64,000 nt of DNA from Paenibacillus periandrae (GCF_022458865.1 NZ_JAJNMU010000014.1:1-64000); one strand, 5' to 3'; positions 17,184 through 25,011 are shown, counted from the first letter of the stretch. Notes: generated by a model from the letters alone, not told the origin. Made by a program: numbers and translations.

Positions 17184-19073
17184 CTAATCTCCGCAAATTG
17201 CATTTTCTATAGTAAAGACAGGCAAATCTTGATGACGGTAGCCTTCAAGCTCCTTGACTCTTTTAAAAAACTTATGGAATCTTTCATTTGGATGACCTTC
17301 GGTTACGTATCGGTGCATAATATTTTCAATCGTTGTGACCAAATCCTCAGGCTTGATCCCTTCAGCAACCGGCTGAGCCGGGTGAACATTGCGACCTACG
17401 GTTTTACCGCCCAGGAACAAGTCGAACTTCTCCCTGCGGTAGACGATTCCGATGTCCTCGTTGACGGCACCATAGCAGGCCATCCCGCAGCCATTGAAGC
17501 CGATTCGCATTTCTTTGGGAACGCCCAGCCCACCGAGCTTCGCCTGCAGCTCCTCAGCATAGGGAATAGACTCGCCCTTCTCGCCATTGCAAAAATCGCA
17601 AGCCTTTACCTGTGCGACATCACCAATCGGAGCCAGCAAAAATCCCTCCATGCTAAGCTTTTCCGTAATTTCAGCTGGATTGTCTGTAGGTACACGCAGG
17701 ATCAGTTGATGATGTGGTGTATATTCCATCGATCCCTTGTCGCCAACAACAGCTGCCAAAGTCAGCATCTGCTTCGCCGTAAACTGCTTGTTGGCCACGC
17801 CTGGGCTGACAGCCAGCTCAAAGATCGACTGCTGCCTGAACAAACCTGCTGTGACTGCAGCAGGTGCTGCAGTCACCACAGATGGTGCCGCCAACGTGTT
17901 GACTACTGCCACTCCGTTCCTTCGATCTACAAGCTGCAGTGCCTCCATAGCCAACAGCAGCGGATCTGCGCTGACCTGCCGTTCAGCAACTGCTGCAGCA
18001 CTCGGCCCAACAGCAGTGAAGACACCTGCCAGCTTCGGTGTGCCTGTTGTTCCCGGGCTTGGTGATACAGAGCTCGCTAACGAGGTACCAGGCTGGCGGA
18101 TTGCCGCTGACGTCGTCCCACCGTTCGGGATGCGCTCATCCTCCTCGTCATCCCATTCTTCATCGTCTATATCCTCAATCAGGGAGCCACCTTCTTCTTC
18201 GGATTCCCATTCATCCTCGTACTCGTCATTCGCTTCCTCAGGCAGCTGCTCCAGCGCCCAAGGCTCGGCTTCCTGCCGCAGCCGCTGATGCGGCCGCAGT
18301 GGTTGCACATCGGCACCCAGCGTGTACTTACGCTGGTAGCCACGGGGCGTAATCATCAATCCGTCATAGACCATTGTTGACGAATTGCCGATGATAACCG
18401 TAGTCAGCATGCCGATATCGTGATCCAGCATATCCCGCAGGTTCGTCAGTACGATATGCTGACGATCCCGATAAGCGCTTTTTACTATGCCGACCGGTGT
18501 TTCCGGCGAACGATACTTCAGCAGTATCCGCTGTGTCTCCACAATTTGCCGGGTCCGTCTGCCGCTGCGCGGATTGTACAAGGCGATAACGAAGTCCGCC
18601 TGTCCAGCCGCTTCAACCCGCCGTTCAATTAACTCCCAGGGCGTCAAATGGTCGCTTAGACTGATTGTACAAGAGTCATGCATAATCGGTGCGCCCAGCA
18701 GTGAAGCCGATGAGTTAATCGCCGAAATACCGGGAATAATCTCAACCTCCACGCCACTCTCCGGATGCCAGCCCTTTTCCATCAATACTTCGTATACAAG
18801 ACCCGCCATCCCGTATACGCCAGCGTCACCGCTCGAAATGACAGCAACCTTTTTCCCTGCTTCGGCCTGCCGTACTGCCTCTTGGGCACGGCTTACTTCC
18901 TCGGTCATACCCGTTCTTACAATTTGCTGATCGTTCAGCAACCCGCTGATCAAGTCCACGTAGGTGTTATAGCCGATAATTACATCGCTCTCCTGGAGCG
19001 CTTCACGAGCCCGTTTCGTTATATGTTCAAAGCTGCCGGGGCCAAAACCGACAATCAGCAATTTCCCTGCCAC
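17184..19073 (-). CDS. cbiH60: CbiH60-type precorrin-3B C17-methyltransferase fused to a sulfite/nitrite reductase-like domain
   Basis: A 629-residue fusion. Residues 1-245 are the CbiH methylase: LIVGFGPGSFEHITKRA, VISSGDAGVYGMAGLVYE, IPGISAINSSASLLGAP and FVIALYNPRSGRRTRQI. A very acidic stretch (about 265-315) and an Ala/Thr/Pro-rich linker follow. The last 215 residues resemble the ferredoxin-like half of siroheme reductases, with CDFCNGEKGES and GFNGCGMACYG supplying four cysteines for a 4Fe-4S cluster. CbiH60 of Bacillus megaterium performs ring contraction at C17 in the anaerobic pathway. I prefer the GTG at 19073, with AAAGGA 10 bases upstream, over a GTG at 19082. It is the first gene after the riboswitch. 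Confidence 0.9.
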   Translation of the reverse strand: MAGKLLIVGFGPGSFEHITKRAREALQESDVIIGYNTYVDLISGLLNDQQIVRTGMTEEVSRAQEAVRQAEAGKKVAVISSGDAGVYGMAGLVYEVLMEKGWHPESGVEVEIIPGISAINSSASLLGAPIMHDSCTISLSDHLTPWELIERRVEAAGQADFVIALYNPRSGRRTRQIVETQRILLKYRSPETPVGIVKSAYRDRQHIVLTNLRDMLDHDIGMLTTVIIGNSSTMVYDGLMITPRGYQRKYTLGADVQPLRPHQRLRQEAEPWALEQLPEEANDEYEDEWESEEEGGSLIEDIDDEEWDDEEDERIPNGGTTSAAIRQPGTSLASSVSPSPGTTGTPKLAGVFTAVGPSAAAVAERQVSADPLLLAMEALQLVDRRNGVAVVNTLAAPSVVTAAPAAVTAGLFRQQSIFELAVSPGVANKQFTAKQMLTLAAVVGDKGSMEYTPHHQLILRVPTDNPAEITEKLSMEGFLLAPIGDVAQVKACDFCNGEKGESIPYAEELQAKLGGLGVPKEMRIGFNGCGMACYGAVNEDIGIVYRREKFDLFLGGKTVGRNVHPAQPVAEGIKPEDLVTTIENIMHRYVTEGHPNERFHKFFKRVKELEGYRHQDLPVFTIENAICGD

Positions 19074-19116
19074 AAGCTGCACATCCTTTCCCTATCCACA
19101 TCCATAAAATGACAAC

Positions 19117-19147
19117 AAAAAAAGCACTTCCAATGTGTTAGAAATGC
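19117..19147 (-). terminator. Riboswitch-controlled terminator ahead of cbiH60
   Basis: On the minus strand GCATTTC (19141-19147) pairs with GAAGTGC (19124-19130) and is followed by seven T. The loop contains CTAACAC, which can instead pair with GTGTTAG about 80 bases upstream (near 19217-19223). That gives a terminator/antiterminator switch, with ligand binding expected to favour termination. Confidence 0.75.
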
Positions 19148-19254
19148 TGTTGCATCACATACATACAGGGTAGCCACAACAGGCTCTCTGCCCTTTACCT
19201 CTGTAAGTAAGCCAGTCTCTAACACTTGCCTAAATCCACGTAGGTTAACAGTGT

Positions 19255-19450
19255 TGTTTAAACAGGCAGGTTTCCTGACTCAGAACAGCGTGCCCGATTC
19301 CTTCCCAAAGCACTTGTGCGGCTTCAGTGGACTCTTCTTTCAGGCATTTGCCAATCTTGATTGGCGTTCTCTACAGTGGCGGGTCCGTGCCGGATTTGAA
19401 CCGGCTTCCCTTTTAAGCGAATGAGATTTTTCAACACTCGCACCTATTTT
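19255..19450 (-). promoter_or_regulatory. Cobalamin (adenosylcobalamin-type) riboswitch aptamer
   Basis: Read on the minus strand, the leader starts with ATAGGTGC. It continues with GGGAAGCCGGTTCAAATCC, CGGCACGGACCCGCCACTGT and the B12 box GAGTCAGGAAACCTGCC (near 19264-19282). This is the standard order of conserved blocks in cobalamin riboswitches. It lies directly upstream of the cobalamin operon and is followed by the terminator at 19117-19147, so it very probably shuts the operon off when cobalamin is abundant. Confidence 0.95.
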
Positions 19451-19563
19451 ATCACGTATACAATTGTCTGGTTTCATCATATCACCCGTAAGGAAGCTTT
19501 GTCTATGTTCGAAGTTCACCCTCACGGTACCAAACCGTTTCAGCTCCATCAAAAATGTTAAAT

Positions 19564-19580
19564 ATGATACATTTTGTATA
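19564..19580. promoter_or_regulatory. Xre-type palindrome upstream of the sinI-like promoter
   Basis: TGATACATTTTGTATAA is a near-perfect member of the GATACANNNTGTATC class. It lies 17 bases upstream of the candidate -35 TTGATT (19597-19602). Confidence 0.6.
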
Positions 19581-19596
19581 AAAACTAATAATCGTG

Positions 19597-19651
19597 ATTG
19601 ATTTCGCAAAATAAACATGCAATAATACATTTAATGATACATATTGTATCC
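19597..19651 (+). promoter_or_regulatory. sinI-like promoter with an Xre-type operator at the start site
   Basis: TTGATT (19597-19602) and AATAAT (19620-19625) are 17 bases apart. The palindrome TGATACATATTGTATCC (19635-19651) contains a perfect GATACATATTGTATC and covers the expected transcription start. Repression of sinI by an Xre-like protein is inferred from this geometry. Confidence 0.65.
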
Positions 19652-19683
19652 AAATGCATTCATTTATTTAGGAGGGGTTACCT

Positions 19684-19863
19684 GTGAGTAGCACGAACCG
19701 AGTGGAGCTTGAGTTGCTTGATGTGGAATGGGTGGATCTTATTATGAGTGCTCGTAAGTTGGGGCTTAATCCGTGCGACATTCGCGCATTCCTGACAAGC
19801 CCCGAGCAGCCTGTGCCGCATCTGAATATGACTGCTGAAAATGATCATTATGCACTTAAGTGA
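19684..19863 (+). CDS. sinI: SinI-like antirepressor of SinR
   Basis: A 59-residue protein starting at a GTG, with GGAGGGG 6 bases upstream. Its centre, ELLDVEWVDLIMSARKLG followed by LNPCDIRAFL, aligns with the SinR-binding helices of B. subtilis SinI (ELDQEWVELMVEAK and ISPEEIRKYL). SinI opens the SinR tetramer by hetero-dimerising through this region and relieves repression of matrix genes. The C-terminal 20 residues are unlike SinI. In B. subtilis sinI precedes sinR on one strand; here the gene is convergent with sinR. Two Xre-type palindromes flank its promoter. Confidence 0.85.
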   Translation: MSSTNRVELELLDVEWVDLIMSARKLGLNPCDIRAFLTSPEQPVPHLNMTAENDHYALK

Positions 19864-19934
19864 AATACGAGACGAGTGGTTATATATTTACTGGGGGATA
19901 CCTAATGAAGTGTCCGATACAAAAAGTCACAAAG

Positions 19935-20273
19935 CTAGTCTTCGTTAGGTCGGTTCATTACCCATTTGTTATACTCCAAATACTCTCGAAACCGTTTCTT
20001 GTCCACCCCTGATGACATCGCGTCTTTAATAATGTCATACCACTCCTGATCAAACTCATTGTCATTTGCAGCTGGTTCCTCGGAATCAATAAGTCTGTTT
20101 ACCGTCACGTTTAATACAGCCGCAATTTTTTCAAGAAACTCAATGGAAGGATTCTTCTGAATATCACGTTCTAATTTACTTATATATGATTTAGCAACGC
20201 CCGCACGTTCGGCCAGCTCCGTCAGAGACATTCCCTTTTCTTTTCTAAGCTGCTGGACACGTTTACCTATCAT
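19935..20273 (-). CDS. sinR: SinR-like master repressor of biofilm genes
   Basis: A 112-residue protein matching SinR in length and layout. The N-terminal helix-turn-helix (residues 1-65) starts MIGKRVQQLRKEKGMSLTEL, and contains AGVAKSYISKLERDIQKNPS and the FLEKIAAVLNV helix. The C-terminal oligomerisation domain (75-112) reads FDQEWYDIIKDAMSSGVDKK then RFREYLEY, near the SinR residues EWEKLVRDAMTSGVSKKQFREFL. It should bind GTTCT half-sites. Its own promoter carries such a site (20334-20349), so autoregulation is likely. The convergent sinI-like gene ends 71 bases away. Confidence 0.92.
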   Translation of the reverse strand: MIGKRVQQLRKEKGMSLTELAERAGVAKSYISKLERDIQKNPSIEFLEKIAAVLNVTVNRLIDSEEPAANDNEFDQEWYDIIKDAMSSGVDKKRFREYLEYNKWVMNRPNED

Positions 20274-20322
20274 TCTGAATCTTCCCTCTTCACTTGATGA
20301 ATTCAGATAACTTAGTGACTAC

Positions 20323-20351
20323 AGTATATCAAAATTCTCTTTAAAGAACAA
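20323..20351 (-). promoter_or_regulatory. sinR promoter with SinR-type operator in the -35/spacer region
   Basis: On the minus strand TTGTTC (20346-20351) and TATACT (20323-20328) are 17 bases apart. The palindrome GTTCTTTAAAGAGAAT (20334-20349) overlaps the -35 and most of the spacer. SinR bound here would exclude RNA polymerase. Confidence 0.7.
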
Positions 20352-20389
20352 ACTTACTTTTCGTACGAGCTCCCAGCATTGTATACAAA

Positions 20390-20409
20390 AAAGCCCCGGA
20401 GGGGGCTAT
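20390..20409 (-). terminator. Terminator after the vanZ-like gene
   Basis: On the minus strand AGCCCC and GGGGCT (20402-20407 with 20392-20397) form a stem with loop CTCC, followed by TTTTTTG. It ends the sinR2-vanZ-like transcript before the sinR promoter. Confidence 0.85.
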
Positions 20410-20434
20410 TTGTCGTACAGTCGCACCAACACAA

Positions 20435-20848
20435 TTATCGTCGTCTTTTGATATACACAAAAAGCAATACAAATAAGAACGCTGATAATGAATCAAGGAT
20501 GACATCCTGAGCTAATGGAGTCCGATCAGGTACAAAGGATTGATGCCATTCATCCAGTGCAGCGATCAGGGTAGCACCTAACCACGCGTAAGTTATTGAA
20601 TGATGTCTGATAACTATATACAGCAATACTCCCAGTAGTCCATAGATCAGGATATGTGCAGATTTGCGAACTATTACATTCATTGCATATGCATGATTTT
20701 CAGTCATACCCGATATATGCTGAATGATATCCTTGGTGTGCTCTCCGGTAAAGGTCTGAAAAACGGCTAACCAAAAAATAACTCCCAAAGAAACCACCAA
20801 TACGATCCGCCACAACCAAGGCTTTATCGTTTTACTTGTTTTTGTCAT
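20435..20848 (-). CDS. VanZ-family membrane protein
   Basis: A 137-residue protein with four predicted membrane helices (about 13-32, 63-80, 86-100 and 110-132). The VanZ marks are VRKSAHILIYGLLGVLLY and DEWHQSFVPDRTPLAQDVI. VanZ proteins are linked to glycopeptide tolerance, but most family members have no defined role. It overlaps the 3' end of the second sinR-like gene by 17 bases, so it is co-transcribed with that regulator. Confidence 0.88.
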   Translation of the reverse strand: MTKTSKTIKPWLWRIVLVVSLGVIFWLAVFQTFTGEHTKDIIQHISGMTENHAYAMNVIVRKSAHILIYGLLGVLLYIVIRHHSITYAWLGATLIAALDEWHQSFVPDRTPLAQDVILDSLSAFLFVLLFVYIKRRR

Positions 20849-21170
20849 TGTGCCATTTCATAAACTCAATAATGATTTTGTATTCATGAATCTGTTCCTT
20901 ATTAATACCTGATTTTCTCAAATCATAAATAAAATCCATCCACTCTTTTTCAATCTGCTTTTTTTCCGCGTCACCGGTAATAAGCAGCAGCCTCTTGAGA
21001 TCAACCTTTAAGACAGAGGCTATTTTTTCCATGACATGAATGGATGGATTTTGTTGAAGATTTCTTTCGATACAGCTCAAATAGGATTTGGATACACCTG
21101 TCCTCTCTGAAAGCTCAGATAATGTGTACCCTCTTTGTTTCCGAATAGCAGAGATATTGTTACCGATCAT
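20832..21170 (-). CDS. Second SinR-like repressor (SinR paralogue)
   Basis: A 112-residue SinR-type protein. The HTH segment reads MIGNNISAIRKQRGYTLSEL, then TGVSKSYLSCIERNLQQNPS. The C-terminal part IEKEWMDFIYDLRKSGINKE is a SinI/SinR-type interaction domain, with EYKIIIEFMKW more divergent than in the first copy. The recognition helix (SKSYLSCIERNLQQNPS) is even closer to B. subtilis SinR than that of the other copy. I chose ATG 21170 (GGAG 8 bases upstream, MIG start as in SinR). It may act as a SlrR-like partner that forms mixed oligomers (inference). Confidence 0.88.
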   Translation of the reverse strand: MIGNNISAIRKQRGYTLSELSERTGVSKSYLSCIERNLQQNPSIHVMEKIASVLKVDLKRLLLITGDAEKKQIEKEWMDFIYDLRKSGINKEQIHEYKIIIEFMKWHNDKNK

Positions 21171-21237
21171 GTACATCACTCCAAAGTGACACTTTTGGCA
21201 AGATTTAGGATTGCTTCAACCACCAATGCAACCAATC

Positions 21238-21249
21238 GTTCTTGAGAAC
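21238..21249. promoter_or_regulatory. Short SinR-like palindrome upstream of the second sinR-like gene
   Basis: GTTCTTGAGAAC has two GTTCT-type half-sites four bases closer together than in the 16-bp boxes. It lies 68 bases upstream of the start codon. Whether SinR can bind this spacing is uncertain. Confidence 0.35.
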
Positions 21250-21350
21250 ATAGGGTCCCTTCCAACCACCTCCTCCGCTATTCACACTGTAGCTTTAAAC
21301 TGAATACACCCGTATAATAGTACATAAATATTGAACGAGGGGGTCATGTT

Positions 21351-21509
21351 ATGTACTCGCTTATGAAGGTATTATTGAAAAAGGCTGCTTTCACTTATCA
21401 TAAGACTTTGTATACGTACAATTTTATCCTCTACAGGGATTGTCTTGACTCTAAAATGAAAAATCAATTTTATACGAGGCTCCGGCATCATGCCCAGAAA
21501 ATCAGTTAA
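21351..21509 (+). CDS. Small basic Tyr-rich protein, 52 residues, unknown function
   Basis: A short reading frame with a good ribosome site (GAGGGGG, 8 bases before ATG) and a TATAAT at 21313-21318. The product begins MYSLMKVLLKKAAFTYHKTL and ends RLRHHAQKIS, with six Tyr and many Lys, Arg and His. It has no membrane segment and no recognised domain. It is divergent from the second sinR-like gene and faces the end of the eps operon. Its location suggests a regulator-associated peptide, but no function can be assigned. Confidence 0.55.
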   Translation: MYSLMKVLLKKAAFTYHKTLYTYNFILYRDCLDSKMKNQFYTRLRHHAQKIS

Positions 21510-21530
21510 TGGTTTGGGTCACAGGCTTGT

Positions 21531-22703
21531 TCAGGCAATATTGCTTGCTTTTATTACAAAGCACCTTTTAATACAATCCAATACCCTCTCCTGATCATTT
21601 TCAGTCAATGCAGACCCGCTGGGAAGGCAAATTCCTTTTTTAAATAAATGCTCGGAAACTACTCGACTCTCGCTGTGAGGGTAAAGCTTTACACCCGCAA
21701 AAAGAGGCTGCAGATGAAGCGGCTTCCAAACTGGACGAGCTTCGATATTATCCAAGGCTAGGGCTTCCAGCAATGCATCTAGGGACACGCCAGCTTCTTT
21801 CTCATCAACCGTAAAAACGGTCAGCCAACGATTCGATCGGGTATTAGCCAGCTCAGGAATAAATCCTGCTCCCGGCAGCCGAGATAACTCTTGCTCATAT
21901 CGATTGAAAATGGTTCTTCGTGCTTGAACCCTCTCTTCGAGAACTCCCAGCTGAGCTCTTCCCATTCCTGCCAGCACATTGCTCATTCGGTAGTTATACC
22001 CGGTCTGGCTATGCTGATAATGGACAGCCTGATCACGCGCCTGGGTGGCCAAAAAACGCGCCTGCTTCAATCCCTCCACATCATTGGAAACGAGCATGCC
22101 TCCCCCTGAAGTCGTAATGATTTTATTCCCGTTGAATGAATAAATCCCATAGTTACCGATGGATCCGCTAGCCCGCCCTTTATATGTCGAACCAAGAGAT
22201 TCTGCTGCATCCTCAATGACCGGGATCTGATACAAATTGCACAACGCCATGATTTCGTCCATTTGGGCACATTGACCATATAAATGAACGACGATAACCG
22301 CCTTTGGCATTTTTCCTTCTCTAGCTGCGTCTCGCAAGGCGTTCTCTAACGCTTGAGGTGACATATTCCAAGTGTCAGGCTCGGAATCTATAAATACAGG
22401 CGTCGCTCCCAAATACACGATCGGATTGGCGCTGGCTACGAATGTCATAGTTGAACAAAAAACCGTATCACCCGCTGTTACATTCAGCAAGCGAAGACTC
22501 AGGTGTATGGCAGCCGTACCCGAAATAACGGCAGCGGCATCGTCGGTCCCGACATAAGCGGCAAGCTCCTTCTCAAAACCGTCGACGTTGGGTCCAAGCG
22601 GTGCAATCCAATTGGTCTCAAAGGCTTCCTTAATAAAGGTCTGCTCATTCCCACTCATATGCGGAGGGGAAAGATAGATTCTGGATTCACTGTGCATGCA
22701 CAT
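21531..22703 (-). CDS. epsN: EpsN-like PLP-dependent sugar aminotransferase (DegT/DnrJ/EryC1/StrS family)
   Basis: A 390-residue aminotransferase. It is very similar to B. subtilis EpsN: IYLSPPHMSGNEQTFIKEAF, NWIAPLGP, PVFIDSEPDTWNMSPQALE, PVIEDAAESLGSTYKG, and the lysine-bearing SFNGNKIITTSGGGMLVSND. It probably aminates a UDP-4-keto sugar made by EpsC, giving a precursor of a di-amino sugar such as bacillosamine. No EpsM-type N-acetyltransferase follows it. An ATG at 22697 would match the EpsN start better than 22703. It is the last gene of the operon. Confidence 0.93.
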   Translation of the reverse strand: MCMHSESRIYLSPPHMSGNEQTFIKEAFETNWIAPLGPNVDGFEKELAAYVGTDDAAAVISGTAAIHLSLRLLNVTAGDTVFCSTMTFVASANPIVYLGATPVFIDSEPDTWNMSPQALENALRDAAREGKMPKAVIVVHLYGQCAQMDEIMALCNLYQIPVIEDAAESLGSTYKGRASGSIGNYGIYSFNGNKIITTSGGGMLVSNDVEGLKQARFLATQARDQAVHYQHSQTGYNYRMSNVLAGMGRAQLGVLEERVQARRTIFNRYEQELSRLPGAGFIPELANTRSNRWLTVFTVDEKEAGVSLDALLEALALDNIEARPVWKPLHLQPLFAGVKLYPHSESRVVSEHLFKKGICLPSGSALTENDQERVLDCIKRCFVIKASNIA

Positions 22704-22747
22704 TCAACCTTTCTGTAGTTAATAAGAACATGAAAATTCAAGTATTA

Positions 22748-23437
22748 TTAAATAAACATATGCTTGAGCATAGGTAGATCAGATAGTTTTCTTAAATCAT
22801 CGATTATATAATGTGCCATATATTCCGGTTCAACGGTGACCCCTGCATATACTCCTTCTTTTCGATCGATAAAGATTGTTGTCCAACCCAGCCGTTTGGC
22901 AGTTATAAAATCTTTTTTTACATTATCCCCGATATAAACGCATTGATCATGCGGAAGCTGTAATTCACGACTTGCTTGTTCATAGGCTGCTTGACTGGGT
23001 TTCCAGTATTCCTTTCCCCATTTATCGGTAAGAATAACGGAGTGACATTTCTCACGGAGCTTAAGTGCATGGACCTTTTTTTCCTGGGCAACTAAATATC
23101 CATCTGAAATCAAGCCAATTTTGACTATGTTGTTTAAATTCTCAAAAACCCACTTGGCATCGTCTAGCAGATGAATATTCGGATCATGGGATCGATAATA
23201 ATCCACTATACTCATAATCAAATTATCATCTATCTTCATATTTAATTTCTTCAGCGTTTTATTAAAGATAAATTTTTTTTCGCCTGAGTGAAACACCTCT
23301 AATGCTGTTTCATAAAAACCAGAGACTTGAAAATCTCTCCTAATCCAATCATCAATAGCTTTAAAACCGCTTTTCACATAATCCTTTTCTTCGTACAAGG
23401 TGTCGTCCATATCAAAAACTATCGCATTAATAGCCAT
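22748..23437 (-). CDS. HAD-superfamily hydrolase (phosphatase-like)
   Basis: A 229-residue haloacid dehalogenase-like hydrolase. Motif I is FDMDDTLYEEKDYV at residues 8-21 (nucleophile Asp and acid/base Asp). Motif II lies in VKIGLISDGYLV, and motif IV in CVYIGDNVKKDFITAKRLGW. It is most like YjjG/pyrophosphatase-type subfamily I members. I chose ATG 23437, which overlaps the ATP-grasp gene by 11 bases; an upstream in-frame extension lies wholly inside that gene. It may dephosphorylate an intermediate made by the ATP-grasp enzyme (inference from coupling). Confidence 0.85.
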   Translation of the reverse strand: MAINAIVFDMDDTLYEEKDYVKSGFKAIDDWIRRDFQVSGFYETALEVFHSGEKKFIFNKTLKKLNMKIDDNLIMSIVDYYRSHDPNIHLLDDAKWVFENLNNIVKIGLISDGYLVAQEKKVHALKLREKCHSVILTDKWGKEYWKPSQAAYEQASRELQLPHDQCVYIGDNVKKDFITAKRLGWTTIFIDRKEGVYAGVTVEPEYMAHYIIDDLRKLSDLPMLKHMFI

Positions 23438-24416
23438 GACGAATACTTTCGGTAAACACTGCCTCATCGTATCTAAGCATCGTGAGATTTTCTCGCCAGT
23501 TATAATCACATTCAGCAAAGGTCTCACCACTACACATTTCGATGACCCATAACGGAAAATTAGCACCTGCTTCTATGGAGAGTGGAATACCTCCGCCGAA
23601 ACGGGGATTGATTTCAATAAAAGTAATATCACCATTTTCTTTTTTAAAGCATTGCAAAGTAATACATCCCACCGCTCCAGGCAAGACCTTGACTACATGT
23701 TGTACTGCGGTAATAATTTCATCATCTTTCTTAGTAACTCCTTTACTAACTTCTCCTGCCCTCGTTTCTAAGCGCAGCCTTGGCACGATTGTTCTAATAT
23801 TCCCATTAAAATCGACCATCACATCAACCGTATACTCTTGTCCAACCACATACTCCTGAACCATAGCATTAGGAATATAGTCTTTGAAAAAATACAACTC
23901 TTTTTCATTATTGATTTTCACTACCCCCTTGCTTGAACTTCCGTCAAAGGGTTTGATCAATAAAGGAAATTCATACTGCTTTTTATGTAATTCATCATCA
24001 CTGTACACCTTCGGGGTAGGAATACTTTTATCTTGGAAAAACTTATATGTTTTCGTTTTATCACTTGCAATTTCGTTTAATTCCTTACTTGAAACTAATA
24101 ATTTGACTCCAATTTCTTCAAAAACATGTCGATTCTCCGAAAAGATAACCAATTCGGTGTCGATGAGCGGAATGATAATATCCACATCTCCTAATTGACA
24201 TATACGAAGTAATTCCATTATGTAATTATGATCCGTTACTCTTGGGACAATAAAATGTGTATCACTTATAAAAGCAGTGGGAGCTGTTGCTCTAAGGTCC
24301 GCTGTCATGATTTTCCCGTTAATTTTCTTTTGAACGAACAGTTCCTTAAAATCCCTTAACAGAGACATTCTTCTTCCGGAGCTGGTAAACAAGATATTCA
24401 TTTTATTGTCTAGCAT
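23427..24416 (-). CDS. ATP-grasp domain enzyme (carbamoyl-phosphate-synthase large-subunit-like)
   Basis: A 329-residue ATP-grasp ligase. An N-terminal Rossmann-like domain starts MNILFTSSGRRMSLLRDFKE. FPLLIKPFDGSSSKGVVKI is the nucleotide-binding loop, YTVDVMVDFNG lies in the centre, and ITFIEINPRFGGGIPLSIEAG carries the metal-binding Glu/Asn. Such enzymes join a carboxylate to an amine or thiol. Within an eps operon it could attach an amino acid to an amino sugar; this is inference. GGGAG lies 8 bases before ATG 24416, and the gene overlaps the end of epsL. Confidence 0.85.
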   Translation of the reverse strand: MLDNKMNILFTSSGRRMSLLRDFKELFVQKKINGKIMTADLRATAPTAFISDTHFIVPRVTDHNYIMELLRICQLGDVDIIIPLIDTELVIFSENRHVFEEIGVKLLVSSKELNEIASDKTKTYKFFQDKSIPTPKVYSDDELHKKQYEFPLLIKPFDGSSSKGVVKINNEKELYFFKDYIPNAMVQEYVVGQEYTVDVMVDFNGNIRTIVPRLRLETRAGEVSKGVTKKDDEIITAVQHVVKVLPGAVGCITLQCFKKENGDITFIEINPRFGGGIPLSIEAGANFPLWVIEMCSGETFAECDYNWRENLTMLRYDEAVFTESIRHGY

Positions 24417-25011
24417 TTTTCATACTCCCTTCAAAAATAGGCATCGTTGCATGATTACCGTTTTGTATCCCATCTGATTTAAGCACTTTAAACACAGTTA
24501 AAATTAAAATTTTGAAATCAAGTAGCAGGCTCTGATTTTCAACATACCAAACATCAAGCTTAAACTTATCTTCCCATGATATTGCATTTCTACCATTAAC
24601 TTGAGCCCATCCAGTCATTCCCGGTTTTACACTGTGCCTTTTGCCTTGTTCCTCCGTATATAAGGACAAATAATCCATCAACAAGGGTCTCGGTCCGACT
24701 AAACTTAAATCACCTTTTATAACGTTAACTAGTTGCATTAATTCATCCAGGCTGTATTTTCTGAGAAATTGTCCAAAAGGAGTCAGTCTTACATCATCGG
24801 GTAAAAGGTTCCCCTCCTCATCCCTCGCATCCGTCATTGTTCTAAATTTATATAAATAAAAAGGTTTGCCATGCAATCCCGGACGCTGCTGTTTAAACAA
24901 TACCGGTGACCCTAATTTTGATCTAACCAGCCATGCAAGTACAATAATAAAAAAAGACGCAAATATTACTAATGAAATAGAAATAAATAAATCAATTAGT
25001 CGCTTCATCAT
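24403..25011 (-). CDS. epsL: EpsL-like polyprenyl-phosphate phosphosugar transferase (priming enzyme)
   Basis: A 202-residue bacterial sugar transferase with one N-terminal membrane anchor. The catalytic region is nearly the same as EpsL: GSPVLFKQQRPGLHGKPFYL, then YKFRTMTDARDEEGNLLPDD, then SLVGPRPLLMDYL and RHSVKPGMTGWAQVNGRNAI. It loads a phospho-sugar, probably from a UDP-amino sugar, on undecaprenyl phosphate to start the repeat unit. Start chosen at 25011, with AGGAG 7 bases upstream. A second enzyme of this kind is encoded at 60176-60805. Confidence 0.93.
   Translation of the reverse strand: MMKRLIDLFISISLVIFASFFIIVLAWLVRSKLGSPVLFKQQRPGLHGKPFYLYKFRTMTDARDEEGNLLPDDVRLTPFGQFLRKYSLDELMQLVNVIKGDLSLVGPRPLLMDYLSLYTEEQGKRHSVKPGMTGWAQVNGRNAISWEDKFKLDVWYVENQSLLLDFKILILTVFKVLKSDGIQNGNHATMPIFEGSMKNARQ

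Noticed and set aside
19340..19630. A 96-codon minus-strand frame upstream of the cobalamin operon
   Set aside because: Its 3' part lies inside the conserved cobalamin riboswitch aptamer, and no ribosome site is seen.
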